Assembly (NCBI GenBank): GCA_036505615.1
Contig: DASXTB010000094.1
Span: 1 to 22,484, forward strand
Direction of reading: 5' to 3'
Origin: DASXTB01 sp036505615
GTDB taxonomy: Bacteria; Acidobacteriota; UBA6911; JACQSX01
DNA: 22,484 nucleotides
Shown here: positions 14,500 through 22,484 of the stretch, piece by piece
How positions within the stretch are numbered: the first letter of the stretch is position 1
Layout of the letters: each line of letters starts with the position of its first letter
Notes under the pieces: generated by a model
Told to the model about the DNA's origin: nothing
The model's input: the letters and a program-made list of their open reading frames with translations, nothing else
The model's database searches: none
Position numbers and translations under genes: made by a program

Positions 14500-14515
14500 A
14501 TGGAATTGCTTCCAT
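14500..14515 (-). promoter_or_regulatory. GNRA-loop hairpin just ahead of the synthase start
   Basis: On the minus strand ATGGAA-GCAA-TTCCAT forms a 6-bp stem with a GCAA (GNRA) tetraloop. It ends three bases before the ATG at 14496. GGAAG in its 5' arm is the only Shine-Dalgarno-like sequence, so folding would hide it. It may act as a translation gate or be a minor chance structure. Confidence 0.3.
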
Positions 14516-14549
14516 CCTAAGCCGCGCCAAGCAGAGGGTCAAACTAGAG

Positions 14550-15980
14550 TTGAACGTGTTACTGCATGGTTTCCCAAATGCGAAACGGAACCACTCCCTA
14601 GTACCGCTGCGGTATATTCGTAGCGTGCGCGAGCCGGTGCGCAACAATTTCCGTTTCTTTCTCTGGGCGACAATTGCGGCGGTTGCCCTGCGCCTTCTGT
14701 TCATTTTTCGCTTCCCGGCGGTAACCACCGATTCCTTCGTTTACGGAGACATCGCCAAGAACTGGCTTCGGCACGGGATCTACGGCCTCAGCGGTCCTGC
14801 CGAAATTACGCCTACCGACATCCGCCTCCCCGGATATCCAGCGTTCCTCGCCGCAGTATTTGCGGTTTTTGGAATGGAGCATTACCGGGTCGTCCTGGTG
14901 ATGCAGATGTTCGTGGATATCGGCACTTGCTTCGTGATCGCCGACATGGCGCGCCGAACTCTCTCTCCTAAAGCTGCCAAGGCTGCCTTTCTATTGGCCG
15001 CGCTCTGTCCTTTTCTGGCCGACTATGCCGCCGCCGCGTTAAGCGAGACTCTGGAAATCTTCTTCACTGCCCTCGCATTGGATTTCGCGATTGCTGGCCT
15101 TAATACTCTCGAAAGTCGACGCATACAACCGTGGCTGGGATGCGGCATTGCAATCGCAGCCGCGATCCTGTTGCGTCCCGATGGAGGGCTGCTGCTGATT
15201 GCGATTGAGACCTATCTGCTTGTGGTTTTGCTAGGTTCATGGAGGGATCGCTCGAGGGTTTCATACGTATTAAGAGCCGCTCTGACAGTCGGGCTGATGG
15301 CGCTGACGCCACTCGTTCCGTGGGGTTTTCGTAATTGGCGTACCCTCCATCGGTTCGAGCCGCTCGCTCCACGCTATGCCAATCAGGAGGACGAATTCGT
15401 GCCCCTGGCATTCAATCGCTGGGTGAAAACCTGGATGGCAGACTACGCCTCAGTAGAGGAGATTTATTGGGCGGTGCCGGGGGACCCCATTCCTTCAGAA
15501 AAGCTTCCTCCCCGCGTTTTCGATTCAGAGACACAACGCCAACAGACTTTGCAGCTGCTGGCGGAATATAACGAAGCTCTGCGCTTCACTCCTGAACTGG
15601 ATGCCAAATTTTCGGCATTGGCGGCACGTCGCATCCACGACCACCCCCTGCGCTACTATTTCTGGCTTCCAGCAGTACGGATCTTAGATATGTGGTTGCG
15701 ACCACGTACTGAACTGCTGCCCTGCGACAGTCGTTGGTGGGAGTTCAATGATGATCCGCAATGGTCGGCTCTGGCGGTGGGCTTGGGAATCATCAATCTT
15801 TTTTATCTAGGGGCTGCAGCAACCGGTCTGGCACGCGGACGATTTATTCCCCACCTCGGCCTGCTGCTTACTTTTGTGATCCTGCGATCGGTTTTTCTGG
15901 GTACTTTGGAAAATCCGGAGCCGCGTTACACCTTGGAGTGCTACCCGGTAGTAATTTTTCTGGCCGCCGCATTGTTTTGA
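14550..15980 (+). CDS. Multi-pass membrane glycosyltransferase (GT39/ArnT-like)
   Basis: A 476-residue protein with about ten hydrophobic segments (for example FFLWATIAAVALRLLFIF and AFLLAALCPFLADYAAAAL). The first loop carries 'TTDSFVYGDIAKNWLRHGIYG', with D61, the acidic position typical of GT-C enzymes that move sugars from polyprenyl-phosphate donors. 'RLPGYPAFLAAVFAVFG' follows, as in many bacterial relatives. 'NPEPRYTLECYPVVIFLAA' at the end matches the RY...YP signature of the family. Donor and acceptor are unknown. The start is uncertain: TTG 14550 is given, but GTG 14625, six bases after a TATATT box, could be a leaderless start. It is divergent from the polysaccharide synthase, 53 bases away, which suggests a shared surface-glycan role. 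Confidence 0.75.
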   Translation: MNVLLHGFPNAKRNHSLVPLRYIRSVREPVRNNFRFFLWATIAAVALRLLFIFRFPAVTTDSFVYGDIAKNWLRHGIYGLSGPAEITPTDIRLPGYPAFLAAVFAVFGMEHYRVVLVMQMFVDIGTCFVIADMARRTLSPKAAKAAFLLAALCPFLADYAAAALSETLEIFFTALALDFAIAGLNTLESRRIQPWLGCGIAIAAAILLRPDGGLLLIAIETYLLVVLLGSWRDRSRVSYVLRAALTVGLMALTPLVPWGFRNWRTLHRFEPLAPRYANQEDEFVPLAFNRWVKTWMADYASVEEIYWAVPGDPIPSEKLPPRVFDSETQRQQTLQLLAEYNEALRFTPELDAKFSALAARRIHDHPLRYYFWLPAVRILDMWLRPRTELLPCDSRWWEFNDDPQWSALAVGLGIINLFYLGAAATGLARGRFIPHLGLLLTFVILRSVFLGTLENPEPRYTLECYPVVIFLAAALF

Positions 15981-16035
15981 TGCCGCGCTGGACAGGCAGT
16001 GAAAGGCCGCGCCCCTTCTTTTTTGCGCTGACCGA

Positions 16036-17994
16036 TTACCGTTTCGCGGTGCCCTTCAGCGATTCTGACCTGGCCCGCTCGCTGGTAGCGCTTTGCGAGT
16101 CTCCCAGCGCATCGTAGGCATCGGCAAGGAAGGCGTGCACTTCAAAGTTCGTGGGGTCCGAACTGGCAGCCTGCTTCAGGTAGGGCAGAGCTTCTTCCGG
16201 TTGGTGCTGGAGACTCAGAATGCGTCCGAGAAGAAGGTTGCCGCGAAAGTGTTGGGGATCCGCAGCTAGAACGTTTCGCAGCAGCTCCACCGCTTCAGGG
16301 ACACGTTGGGTCCGCGCGTAAACTGACGCCAGCGAGTACTGAGCATCGGGAAATTTCGGCCGTTTCTTCGCCACAAATTCAAAATAGGGCACCGATTCCT
16401 TCCACGCTCCTGTCTCAAACAGCGCCAGGCCCAGTTCGTATTGGGCGGGAGTGGAATCGGGCAACAGTTCTACCGCCTTGCGCAAAGCGGTGATGGCTTG
16501 TGGATAGCGCCTCACCCTCGCCAACGCAACTCCTAGTTGCATCTGGGCTGCAGAAATCAAAGGGCTGTCGTCTACAACATGCTGAAGAAGAGGAATAGCC
16601 TCTGCGTAACGCCCATCTTCGACGGCAATCATCCCCTGATGCAGGACATTTGAGATCTGAATCTTATCCTTGGGGTCAGCGCCTTGCAGCGGATCCTGTG
16701 AGGGCCCTGTGGCGTTTGAAGAGGCATAACCCAGGGCCGCCAGGTTTTCACTCTGCTCAGAAGTCAGCGTCTTCTGGTCAGACTTCTCGTTAAAACTACT
16801 GGTGCGATCATGAAACTCATCCAGTTGTGACTGCAACGTGGCGGTAACGGCAGGAGAAGCGGCAGCCAAGTCGTGTTGTGCGCTCTTATCGAGAGATTCA
16901 TCGTAAAGCTCGCGCTTGGGAGCACGCACGAAGAGATATTTTCCTGTGCGCAGCGAGCGTAGGGCGCTCCAGCCGAATGCGCGGTGCGGGTAGTCAGTTT
17001 CGGCATAGGCGGGGAGTTCACGCGCTGGTTTTTCTCCCGGCTTCATGAGAGGTACCAGAGATTCGCCCTGAAAGGTCGGCGGCAGCGGCAAACTCAACAT
17101 GCTCAGAAGCGTTGGAGCAACATCTACCAGCCGCACCCGCGCGGCTACGCGGCGGCCGCCAAGCACTTCGCCCGGCAGTTTGAATAGAAGGGGCACGTGG
17201 ATGGTCTCGTCATAAAGAAAAATACCGTGCATGCTCTCGCCGTGAGCGCCGAGCGATTCGCCGTGATCCGACATCACCGCCACCAGCGCACGGTCGTACA
17301 ACCCGCGCTGGCGCAGATAGGCAAAGAGCTTCCCCAGGGCGGAGTCGGCATACGCGATCTCACCGTCATAGGGATCTTTAAATTGTTTATCGAACGGAGC
17401 CGGAGGGTCATAAGGGGCATGCGGATCGTACAAATGCACCCAGATAAAAAATGGCGATGCGCGGTTCTCACTTAGCCATGTGATTGCGTGAGCGACCACA
17501 TCTCCCGCGCGCCGTTCGATGGAATTGTAGCGAGTCTCACCGGGACCGCGTTTCTGATGAAATCCGGCGTCGAAATAGTCGAATCCGCGGTCAAAACCGG
17601 GCGCCATGTTGGCTTTGGGATCCAGGATGAGAGAACCAACGAATGCGGCTGTGTGATATCCGCTCTTTTGCAGGATTTCAGGTAGCGAAGGCAAAAGACT
17701 CGGCAGCGGATGTCCAAAATCTGTGACGGTGTGAAACTGGGGATAAGCGCCCGTGAAGATCGTGGCGTGTGAAACCGGAGTGAGTGGAGCCTGTGAGTAT
17801 GCTTGCTCAAAGACCACGCCCTGTTTTGCCAGCGCGTCTAGATTAGGTGTGGCGTTAAGCTTCGAGCCCAGGAAACCCATGCGGTCGGCACGGGTGGTGT
17901 CCACGGTGATCAGAATGATGTTTGGAGCCTCGGCTTGGGCAGCGGTAGGGCTCAGGCCGAGAAACAGGAGAACAACCAGGAAGGGACGCTGCAT
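16036..17994 (-). CDS. Sulfatase/alkaline-phosphatase superfamily protein with TPR repeats
   Basis: A 652-residue exported protein. Residues 1-20 are a signal peptide (FLVVLLFLGLSPTAAQA). A sulfatase-fold domain spans about 24-420, with metal site 'LITVDTTRADRMG' (D32) and 'MSDHGESLGAHGE' (D243, H244), plus 'HLYDPHAPYDPP' (187-198). The nucleophile position in 'APLTPVSHATIFTG' is Thr72, not the Cys or Ser needed for formylglycine. It is therefore probably not a classical sulfatase but may be a phosphotransferase or phosphodiesterase. About six TPR repeats fill 450-640. The gene starts 46 bases after the TonB-receptor stop on the same strand. No Shine-Dalgarno is visible ahead of the ATG; a hairpin sits there instead. 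Confidence 0.87.
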   Translation of the reverse strand: MQRPFLVVLLFLGLSPTAAQAEAPNIILITVDTTRADRMGFLGSKLNATPNLDALAKQGVVFEQAYSQAPLTPVSHATIFTGAYPQFHTVTDFGHPLPSLLPSLPEILQKSGYHTAAFVGSLILDPKANMAPGFDRGFDYFDAGFHQKRGPGETRYNSIERRAGDVVAHAITWLSENRASPFFIWVHLYDPHAPYDPPAPFDKQFKDPYDGEIAYADSALGKLFAYLRQRGLYDRALVAVMSDHGESLGAHGESMHGIFLYDETIHVPLLFKLPGEVLGGRRVAARVRLVDVAPTLLSMLSLPLPPTFQGESLVPLMKPGEKPARELPAYAETDYPHRAFGWSALRSLRTGKYLFVRAPKRELYDESLDKSAQHDLAAASPAVTATLQSQLDEFHDRTSSFNEKSDQKTLTSEQSENLAALGYASSNATGPSQDPLQGADPKDKIQISNVLHQGMIAVEDGRYAEAIPLLQHVVDDSPLISAAQMQLGVALARVRRYPQAITALRKAVELLPDSTPAQYELGLALFETGAWKESVPYFEFVAKKRPKFPDAQYSLASVYARTQRVPEAVELLRNVLAADPQHFRGNLLLGRILSLQHQPEEALPYLKQAASSDPTNFEVHAFLADAYDALGDSQSATSERARSESLKGTAKR

Positions 17995-18003
17995 AGAACT
18001 AAA

Positions 18004-18027
18004 GGGAGTTTACCAAAGTAAACTCCC
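18004..18027 (-). terminator. Hairpin between TonB receptor and sulfatase genes
   Basis: GGGAGTTTAC at 18004-18013 pairs perfectly with GTAAACTCCC at 18018-18027 around a 4-base loop. On the minus strand it follows the receptor stop by 13 bases and is followed by TTTAGTTCT and the sulfatase ATG. The T tail is weak, so partial termination or protection of the receptor mRNA end are both plausible; either would lower sulfatase output relative to the receptor. Confidence 0.5.
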
Positions 18028-18040
18028 TGATGAAGTGAGC

Positions 18041-21000
18041 TCAGAAGGACACGGCAATGCCAAATTGCATATTGCGTTGTGCGCCGGTGCCGAGAATTGG
18101 GTTCAGGCCAATGCCTACGTCTGGTGTGGCGAAGAACGTCCCGAAACCTCCCGCGCAAGTGCCAGGAATGGCATGGTTCAAATTCGGTTGAGTGTCATCG
18201 TTCTGGATCTTACAGGTCTTAATGTTGCCGCTTGAGAATGCAAACATTCCATGGTTCAAGACGTTGAAGACTTCCCATTTGAACTTGATGTTAAAGCGTT
18301 CCGAAAGTTTGAAGACCTTGAATAGGCCCATGTCAAGCTGGGAGATGCCCGGCTGACGCAAACTGTTTCTGCTACCGCACAATCCATCTTGCGGTACGGA
18401 GAAACCTGCCACGTTGAAAAACGAGTCTACATTGTGGAAGTCGTAGTTAACTGGAGTCCCGTCATAACAGGCATATGTGGTTCGTAAACCCTGGTTCGAA
18501 GCATCGCCACTGACATATGCGGTGAACGGGCGGCCTTGCTGGGCGCGGAAAACTGAGTTAAGACTCCACCCGTCTCCCAATAGCTTAGGCAAGCTCTGGA
18601 CCTTGGGCACATCGTACACGAATGTGAAATTGACGTTCCAAGGCGTATCGAAATTGGAAGGAGCGTAGTTTTTATCGATGTTGTACGGGTTCTGGTAATT
18701 GGTGAGGAAATCCCCTCCACGGTTTGCCGAACCAGTATCGAAGGTGCGCGACCAGACAAAATTTAGCTGTCCCGTCAGCCCGTGAAACTCCCTCACTTTG
18801 AAGGCGGTCTGCAAGCTGTTGTAGTTGGAATAGGCGTCATTGGTCATTCGCAAAATGTGTCGGTAGTCTGGAAACCGGGTTTGCAATGGCCTCGGGTTAG
18901 TGTCACTGCCGCACGAATCGGGGTTGCCTGCCGGACACGCATTCATATCGCGCCAAGCAACGAGATCACGCCCTGCTGTTCCCACGTAAGCAATACTGAA
19001 AGACGTATTACGCGTCACAGCTTGCTCTATGGTCAGATTGTAGGCATGGTTCATTGGGGTCTGAAAGTCACGCAGCACTTGCACGACATTGAAGGGCGGA
19101 TCGGGCGTGACGCTCTGACCATAAATGTTCACTCCAGGAGCCATGCAGACAAATATCACACAAAGCGAATTGGCCTGGCTTCCGCTGTCAAAAATTGCCT
19201 GGTTGGAAGCCGGGGTTGAAAATATCTGAACCGGGAAATTACCTTCCGCCACCTGCGTGTAGAATCCTGCGCGCGTTCCACTAAACGCATTGAAAAAGGT
19301 TTGCGGTGCATGGATCGTCCCGAAGTTGGGCAGATCATAATTCAGCGAATATCCGCCTCGAAGCACCGTATTTCCATTTTTGAAGATGTCCCAAGCGAAT
19401 CCCGCCCTGGGCCCGAAGTTATTTTTGTCGATACCATAGAGAGGTTTCTGGGAAAGGGTTACGAACCCCTGCGCATCAGCCTTGGGGTCGTCCGGCAGGA
19501 AGTTTGCACCCAGGTTCTTATCTTCACCCAGCGCCCCCGCCATGTCCCATCGCATGCCCAGTTCGAGCGTGAAATTGGGTTTTACCTTCCAGCTATCCTG
19601 CGCATAGATGCCCAACGATTTTTGGAAGATACGTCGATTTGTAACTCCAAACGATCTACCGCTTCCACTAGCCAACCCCAGAAGCAGCTGGTTCAAACTC
19701 GCGACATGATCATCGGGAGTGGCAGTGCCAAAGGCTTTATTGCAGTAACCATAGGCCGCACAGTAGTAAAAGCCGTAATAGCCCATGGACAGGTCCGCCC
19801 TGCCACGATCGCGTCGTGATTTGGTATAAGCGTTCTGAAATTGCCCACCAACCTTGATAGTGTGATTACCCTTGATTGCCGTGAAGTGTTCTTGCCAGTC
19901 ATACGTGGCATTGGGGCGAGTGACGATGGGATAGCCTTGCACCCCGCCGACAACGGCGTACGCGGTGGCGCCGAAGTACCCGAGATAGTAGGACGGTGGA
20001 ACTCCAAAATTTTCATGATCTTGCGGACTAGCACCCAAGGGGCCGGTGTTAATGCCCAAGGAGGCAGGATCGATGTCGTTGTTAACGCCGATACGCTGTG
20101 AAAAACGCGTGTAACCGAGCCGGCTTTCCAAAACCTTTGTTGGACTGATGGTCCAGGTGTAGTTAATGCCCGCAAGCTGGGCGCGTGAAGGCGCCACTGA
20201 GTTCCACATATCCGAGTTCGTCGCTAGCGGACCCACAGATTGGAGCACGCCCGCGGCCGCAGGCTGATTTTGAAGGCTGTCCCCGAACAGGTACTTCACC
20301 GATACGCGGTGCGATGGGTTGAAGACGTAGTCAAACTTGACGTGGAAGTTGTTGAGATCGAGCTTATTGTTGGCAGCAACATTGATCGTTCCAGTGGGAG
20401 AAGTCGGGATAAAGGAGAGCAGCGCAGCGCCGATGGAGCTAACAGTTCCATCATCGGCTGTACCGAAAATTTGGTCGCTGCCCGGCCCGGGACCGCTGTT
20501 GAGGCACAAGCTCTGCAAGCCCGGATTGGGGAAGTTGCTATAGTCCGCAGTTCCGGGGTTTACTCCGGTTTCGACGCACTGCGTCGCATCGAAGATTTCC
20601 GCGGGAGTCGGCGCATTTACCTTGGCTGGAAACACATCTTTGAGGTGGAATCCCTGATAGGACAAATAAACAAAAGCTTTGTCCTTCTTAATCGGAAACC
20701 CTCCAAAAGCACCAAATTGGTTAAGACGGAAGGGCGTAACTTCGGAGGCGAACCAGTTCCTGGCATCGAACGCATCGGTATGCCGATCCCAGAATGCGCC
20801 ACCATGAACTTCATTAGTTCCGCTCTTCAGGCCGATGTTGATAACTGAACCGCCGCGCACGCCATATTCCACGCCGGGATTAGACTGCACGTTGAATTCG
20901 GAAATCCCCTCCAGTGGGATCAGAGCAGCGGCTGTGCCGGAGATAGCAGCTTGCCCCAACGCCGACTCGCCGTAGTAGCGATCATTGTTGGGAATACCGT

Positions 21001-21559
21001 CCACGGCGAAGTTGTTTGACGTAGCGCGCTGCCCATTAATGTTGAGGCTCTGGAAACCTCCACCGGGGCTGCGCTGCACGCCGGGGACACCATCAAGCAG
21101 GTTATTGAAATCTCTTCCGTTGTTTGGGAGGTCCTCAACTTGGCGGCCCACGAACAGCGTGCTGAGACGATCCTCAGTAGTCTCTACCAGGGGAGCGACA
21201 CCTTCGACTTGAACAATTTCACTCGTCCCGCCCACCTGTAAGGCAAAATCTGCCTGCGTGGTCAGCGCGATGCTTACCGTGGCGGGCCGCTCCGAAGTCT
21301 TGAAACCCTGTGCTTCCACGGCCAGCTTGTACTGACCTGGAGAGAGATTGACCAGACGATAGAAACCGGTGTCGTTAGTTGTGGCAGAGGCTTTTTCGCC
21401 GGTGGCTGTATTCTCCGCCCGCACCGTGGCAGCGCCCACGGCTGCGCCGCTGGGGTCGGTGATGGTGCCTGAAATATCGCCGGTAATTTTCTGTGCAAAT
21501 ACCGGTACGCTGGCAAGCAATCCCAAGCAAACCGCCATGCTCAAGGTAAACCTGGACAT
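18041..21559 (-). CDS. Oar-type TonB-dependent outer-membrane receptor
   Basis: A 1172-residue receptor. Residues 1-22 are a signal peptide (cleavage near VFAQK). A carboxypeptidase-regulatory-like beta domain spans about 25-110 ('GDISGTITDPSGAAVGAATVRAEN...FYRLVNLSPGQYKLAVEAQGF'). The plug follows at about 130-260 ('LPNNGRDFNNLLDGVPGVQ', 'NINGQRATSNNFAVDGIPNND', 'NPGVEYGVRGGSVINIGLKSGTNEVHG'). The rest is a beta-barrel with 'FGPRAGFAWDIF..NTVLRGGYSLNYD', ending in Phe (QFGIAVSF), the usual barrel signal. This layout matches the large Oar-like receptors abundant in Acidobacteria. The substrate is unknown; oligosaccharides or proteins are possible. AGGGGGAT precedes the ATG. The sulfatase-TPR gene follows. 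Confidence 0.95.
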   Translation of the reverse strand: MSRFTLSMAVCLGLLASVPVFAQKITGDISGTITDPSGAAVGAATVRAENTATGEKASATTNDTGFYRLVNLSPGQYKLAVEAQGFKTSERPATVSIALTTQADFALQVGGTSEIVQVEGVAPLVETTEDRLSTLFVGRQVEDLPNNGRDFNNLLDGVPGVQRSPGGGFQSLNINGQRATSNNFAVDGIPNNDRYYGESALGQAAISGTAAALIPLEGISEFNVQSNPGVEYGVRGGSVINIGLKSGTNEVHGGAFWDRHTDAFDARNWFASEVTPFRLNQFGAFGGFPIKKDKAFVYLSYQGFHLKDVFPAKVNAPTPAEIFDATQCVETGVNPGTADYSNFPNPGLQSLCLNSGPGPGSDQIFGTADDGTVSSIGAALLSFIPTSPTGTINVAANNKLDLNNFHVKFDYVFNPSHRVSVKYLFGDSLQNQPAAAGVLQSVGPLATNSDMWNSVAPSRAQLAGINYTWTISPTKVLESRLGYTRFSQRIGVNNDIDPASLGINTGPLGASPQDHENFGVPPSYYLGYFGATAYAVVGGVQGYPIVTRPNATYDWQEHFTAIKGNHTIKVGGQFQNAYTKSRRDRGRADLSMGYYGFYYCAAYGYCNKAFGTATPDDHVASLNQLLLGLASGSGRSFGVTNRRIFQKSLGIYAQDSWKVKPNFTLELGMRWDMAGALGEDKNLGANFLPDDPKADAQGFVTLSQKPLYGIDKNNFGPRAGFAWDIFKNGNTVLRGGYSLNYDLPNFGTIHAPQTFFNAFSGTRAGFYTQVAEGNFPVQIFSTPASNQAIFDSGSQANSLCVIFVCMAPGVNIYGQSVTPDPPFNVVQVLRDFQTPMNHAYNLTIEQAVTRNTSFSIAYVGTAGRDLVAWRDMNACPAGNPDSCGSDTNPRPLQTRFPDYRHILRMTNDAYSNYNSLQTAFKVREFHGLTGQLNFVWSRTFDTGSANRGGDFLTNYQNPYNIDKNYAPSNFDTPWNVNFTFVYDVPKVQSLPKLLGDGWSLNSVFRAQQGRPFTAYVSGDASNQGLRTTYACYDGTPVNYDFHNVDSFFNVAGFSVPQDGLCGSRNSLRQPGISQLDMGLFKVFKLSERFNIKFKWEVFNVLNHGMFAFSSGNIKTCKIQNDDTQPNLNHAIPGTCAGGFGTFFATPDVGIGLNPILGTGAQRNMQFGIAVSF

Positions 21560-21712
21560 GGGATCCCCCTTTTAAAGGTGGAATGTTCTCTAATGACGGG
21601 CATTCTTCAGTAGGGATAAGAAAGAAGTCAAGCCAAATCCGCGCAATCTTGTTTTTGACCTGGGGTAATACCCGGGAACCCACAACTTTAACTTGGATCA
21701 CAGGGCCGGCAA

Positions 21713-21730
21713 ACATACTGTCAAGTATGT
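21713..21730. promoter_or_regulatory. Inverted repeat with TTGACA upstream of the TonB receptor
   Basis: ACATACT at 21713-21719 and AGTATGT at 21724-21730 form a perfect 7-bp inverted repeat with a 4-base centre. The minus-strand TTGACA at 21724-21719 lies inside it. No good -10 is found at normal spacing, so the promoter assignment is weak, but a regulator site about 155 bases ahead of the receptor start is plausible. Confidence 0.35.
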
Positions 21731-21768
21731 GCAGGACTAAGAAGGGTCGGAGACGTAGTGGCCGCTGC

Positions 21769-21984
21769 TCAACTCAGGGGCGAGTCGCTCATGCGGAAGC
21801 GGGTGCGGACGTGTTCTGAGATCAATTCGATGGCGGAGCGGTTAGCCACGGGGTCGGACTGGGCCAGATATTTCATGGCTTCGACCAGCAGACGCTGTCC
21901 GTCCACATACCGTGGGTCGGAAGTACGTTCGCGTCGTCTGCGTCCAATCTTGGGAGCAACCGGGATCGTGAAAACCTTGGCCAT
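21769..21984 (-). CDS. Small hypothetical protein, 71 residues
   Basis: The protein is basic at its start (IPVAPKIGRRRRERTSDPRYVDGQ), followed by a probable helical region (RLLVEAMKYLAQSDPVANRSAIELISEHVRTRFRM). No membrane segment or known motif is seen. A promoter-like pair lies at the right place upstream (22047-22075), which supports it. A plus-strand ORF overlaps the same bases, but its sequence (Arg/Ser-rich, no helix pattern) looks like a shadow. The ribosome site is weak. Function is unknown. Confidence 0.5.
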   Translation of the reverse strand: MAKVFTIPVAPKIGRRRRERTSDPRYVDGQRLLVEAMKYLAQSDPVANRSAIELISEHVRTRFRMSDSPLS

Positions 21985-22046
21985 GAAAACCCAAATGTTC
22001 GTGCGGTGAAGCGTTTCGTTGCTTGCGCTGTGGAAGTTGCGCCCAC

Positions 22047-22075
22047 AGTATAACGCCCAGCCTTCGGTTTTTCAG
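22047..22075 (-). promoter_or_regulatory. Promoter-like pair for the 71-residue ORF
   Basis: On the minus strand CTGAAA (22075-22070; four of six matches to TTGACA) and TATACT (22052-22047) are 17 bases apart. The expected start site near 22040 gives a leader of about 56 bases to ATG 21984. Confidence 0.45.
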
Positions 22076-22111
22076 CTTTTATCTTTCAGGGTTTCACTGG
22101 ACGTCGTGGGC

Positions 22112-22484
22112 TTAACCCTGCGGTGACACTGTCTTGGTTTTACCAGTGGTTTTCAGCTTAAACACGGCGTCGGGGATTTTCTGATTCACTTCAATATCAG
22201 CATATTTCGCCAGGCGATAGTCGCCTGAGGGCTCAACCAGTTGCTGCTGTACAGAGATACCCCGCGCCGGATCAATCCACAAGATAATGTGTTGAAATGT
22301 ATTGCGAATGCTTTGAGATTTCGGCACCAGATCAAGTTTAGCAGCCTCGATATCGCCGACTTTTTCCGCACCCAGGTATTTCACGTCGAACGATTTCAGC
22401 ATGTCGTGTCCGCCGGCGCCAAAGCCGAGCACCAGGAAGGTCTCGAACTCCGCCCGATGCTTGCCCGCCGGATATACCGTGACC
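22112..22484 (-). CDS. LolA-like outer-membrane lipoprotein carrier domain (partial, N-terminus beyond window)
   Basis: The C-terminal 123 residues of a protein whose start lies beyond the right edge; the frame is open to base 22484. 'AAKLDLVPKSQSIRNTFQHIILWIDPARGISVQQQLVEPSGDYRLAKYADIEVNQKIPDAVFKLKT' matches the end of the LolA/outer-membrane lipoprotein-sorting fold: strands with a 'LWIDP..G' turn and 'D/NQKIPDAVFKL'. LolA carries lipoproteins across the periplasm, but this branch is often annotated only as a sorting-protein relative. The ATG-less GTG at 22432 is inside the domain and is not the true start. No terminator with a T tract follows the stop. Confidence 0.75.
   Translation of the reverse strand, partial: VTVYPAGKHRAEFETFLVLGFGAGGHDMLKSFDVKYLGAEKVGDIEAAKLDLVPKSQSIRNTFQHIILWIDPARGISVQQQLVEPSGDYRLAKYADIEVNQKIPDAVFKLKTTGKTKTVSPQG

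Noticed and set aside
15981..16035. Possible terminator between convergent genes (T-rich 16018-16024)
   Set aside because: Only a 4-bp AAGG/CCTT stem can be drawn before the T tract, too weak to report as a feature.

Overview
The window reads as a chromosomal segment of a Gram-negative, moderately GC-rich bacterium, most likely an acidobacterium. This is inference from gene content. It carries a very large Oar-type TonB-dependent receptor with an N-terminal carboxypeptidase-regulatory domain, a sulfatase-superfamily/TPR fusion, several small secreted DUF4440-like proteins, a LigD-type repair pair, and a GH18-NodB-GT2 polysaccharide synthase. No transposase, phage gene, tRNA, rRNA or CRISPR array was seen.

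Region by region. Positions 1-255 hold a strongly structured, probably non-coding segment with an embedded 18-codon ORF and a terminator-like hairpin. It is followed by a secreted DUF4440-like protein (292-741), a convergent Nudix hydrolase (789-1220, minus) and a small ABM-domain monooxygenase (1446-1769) behind a palindrome and a consensus -10 box. Positions 1903-3749 encode the two halves of a LigD-like DNA end-joining enzyme, a 3'-phosphoesterase and an ATP-dependent ligase. They lie in adjacent frames that overlap across an A9 run. Two adjacent heptamer arrays follow, then a secreted protein of unknown function (minus) divergent from a lemA-DUF2207 operon (5047-7376). A PilZ protein and a LuxR-type regulator with a degenerate receiver form a second small operon (7506-8583), ended by a textbook terminator. 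A second secreted DUF4440-like protein follows.

The right half is mostly on the minus strand. It holds 1-pyrroline-5-carboxylate dehydrogenase (9255-10850) and a 1168-residue membrane protein combining GH18, polysaccharide deacetylase and processive GT2 modules (10990-14496). A divergent multi-pass membrane glycosyltransferase is at 14550-15980. The TonB receptor (18041-21559) is transcribed into the sulfatase/TPR gene (16036-17994), with a 10-bp hairpin in the 46-bp gap. A 71-residue ORF with a plausible promoter and the C-terminal part of a LolA-like carrier close the window.

The best candidates for something new are four. (1) The structured RNA-like element at the left edge. (2) The frame-split phosphoesterase/ligase, where one extra A in an A9 tract would restore a single fusion protein. 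(3) The PilZ plus phospho-site-less response regulator operon. (4) The single-gene make/trim/deacetylate polysaccharide machine. No gap between genes exceeds 300 bases; the largest (1-291, 1221-1445, 21560-21768, 4860-5046) are described in the entries.
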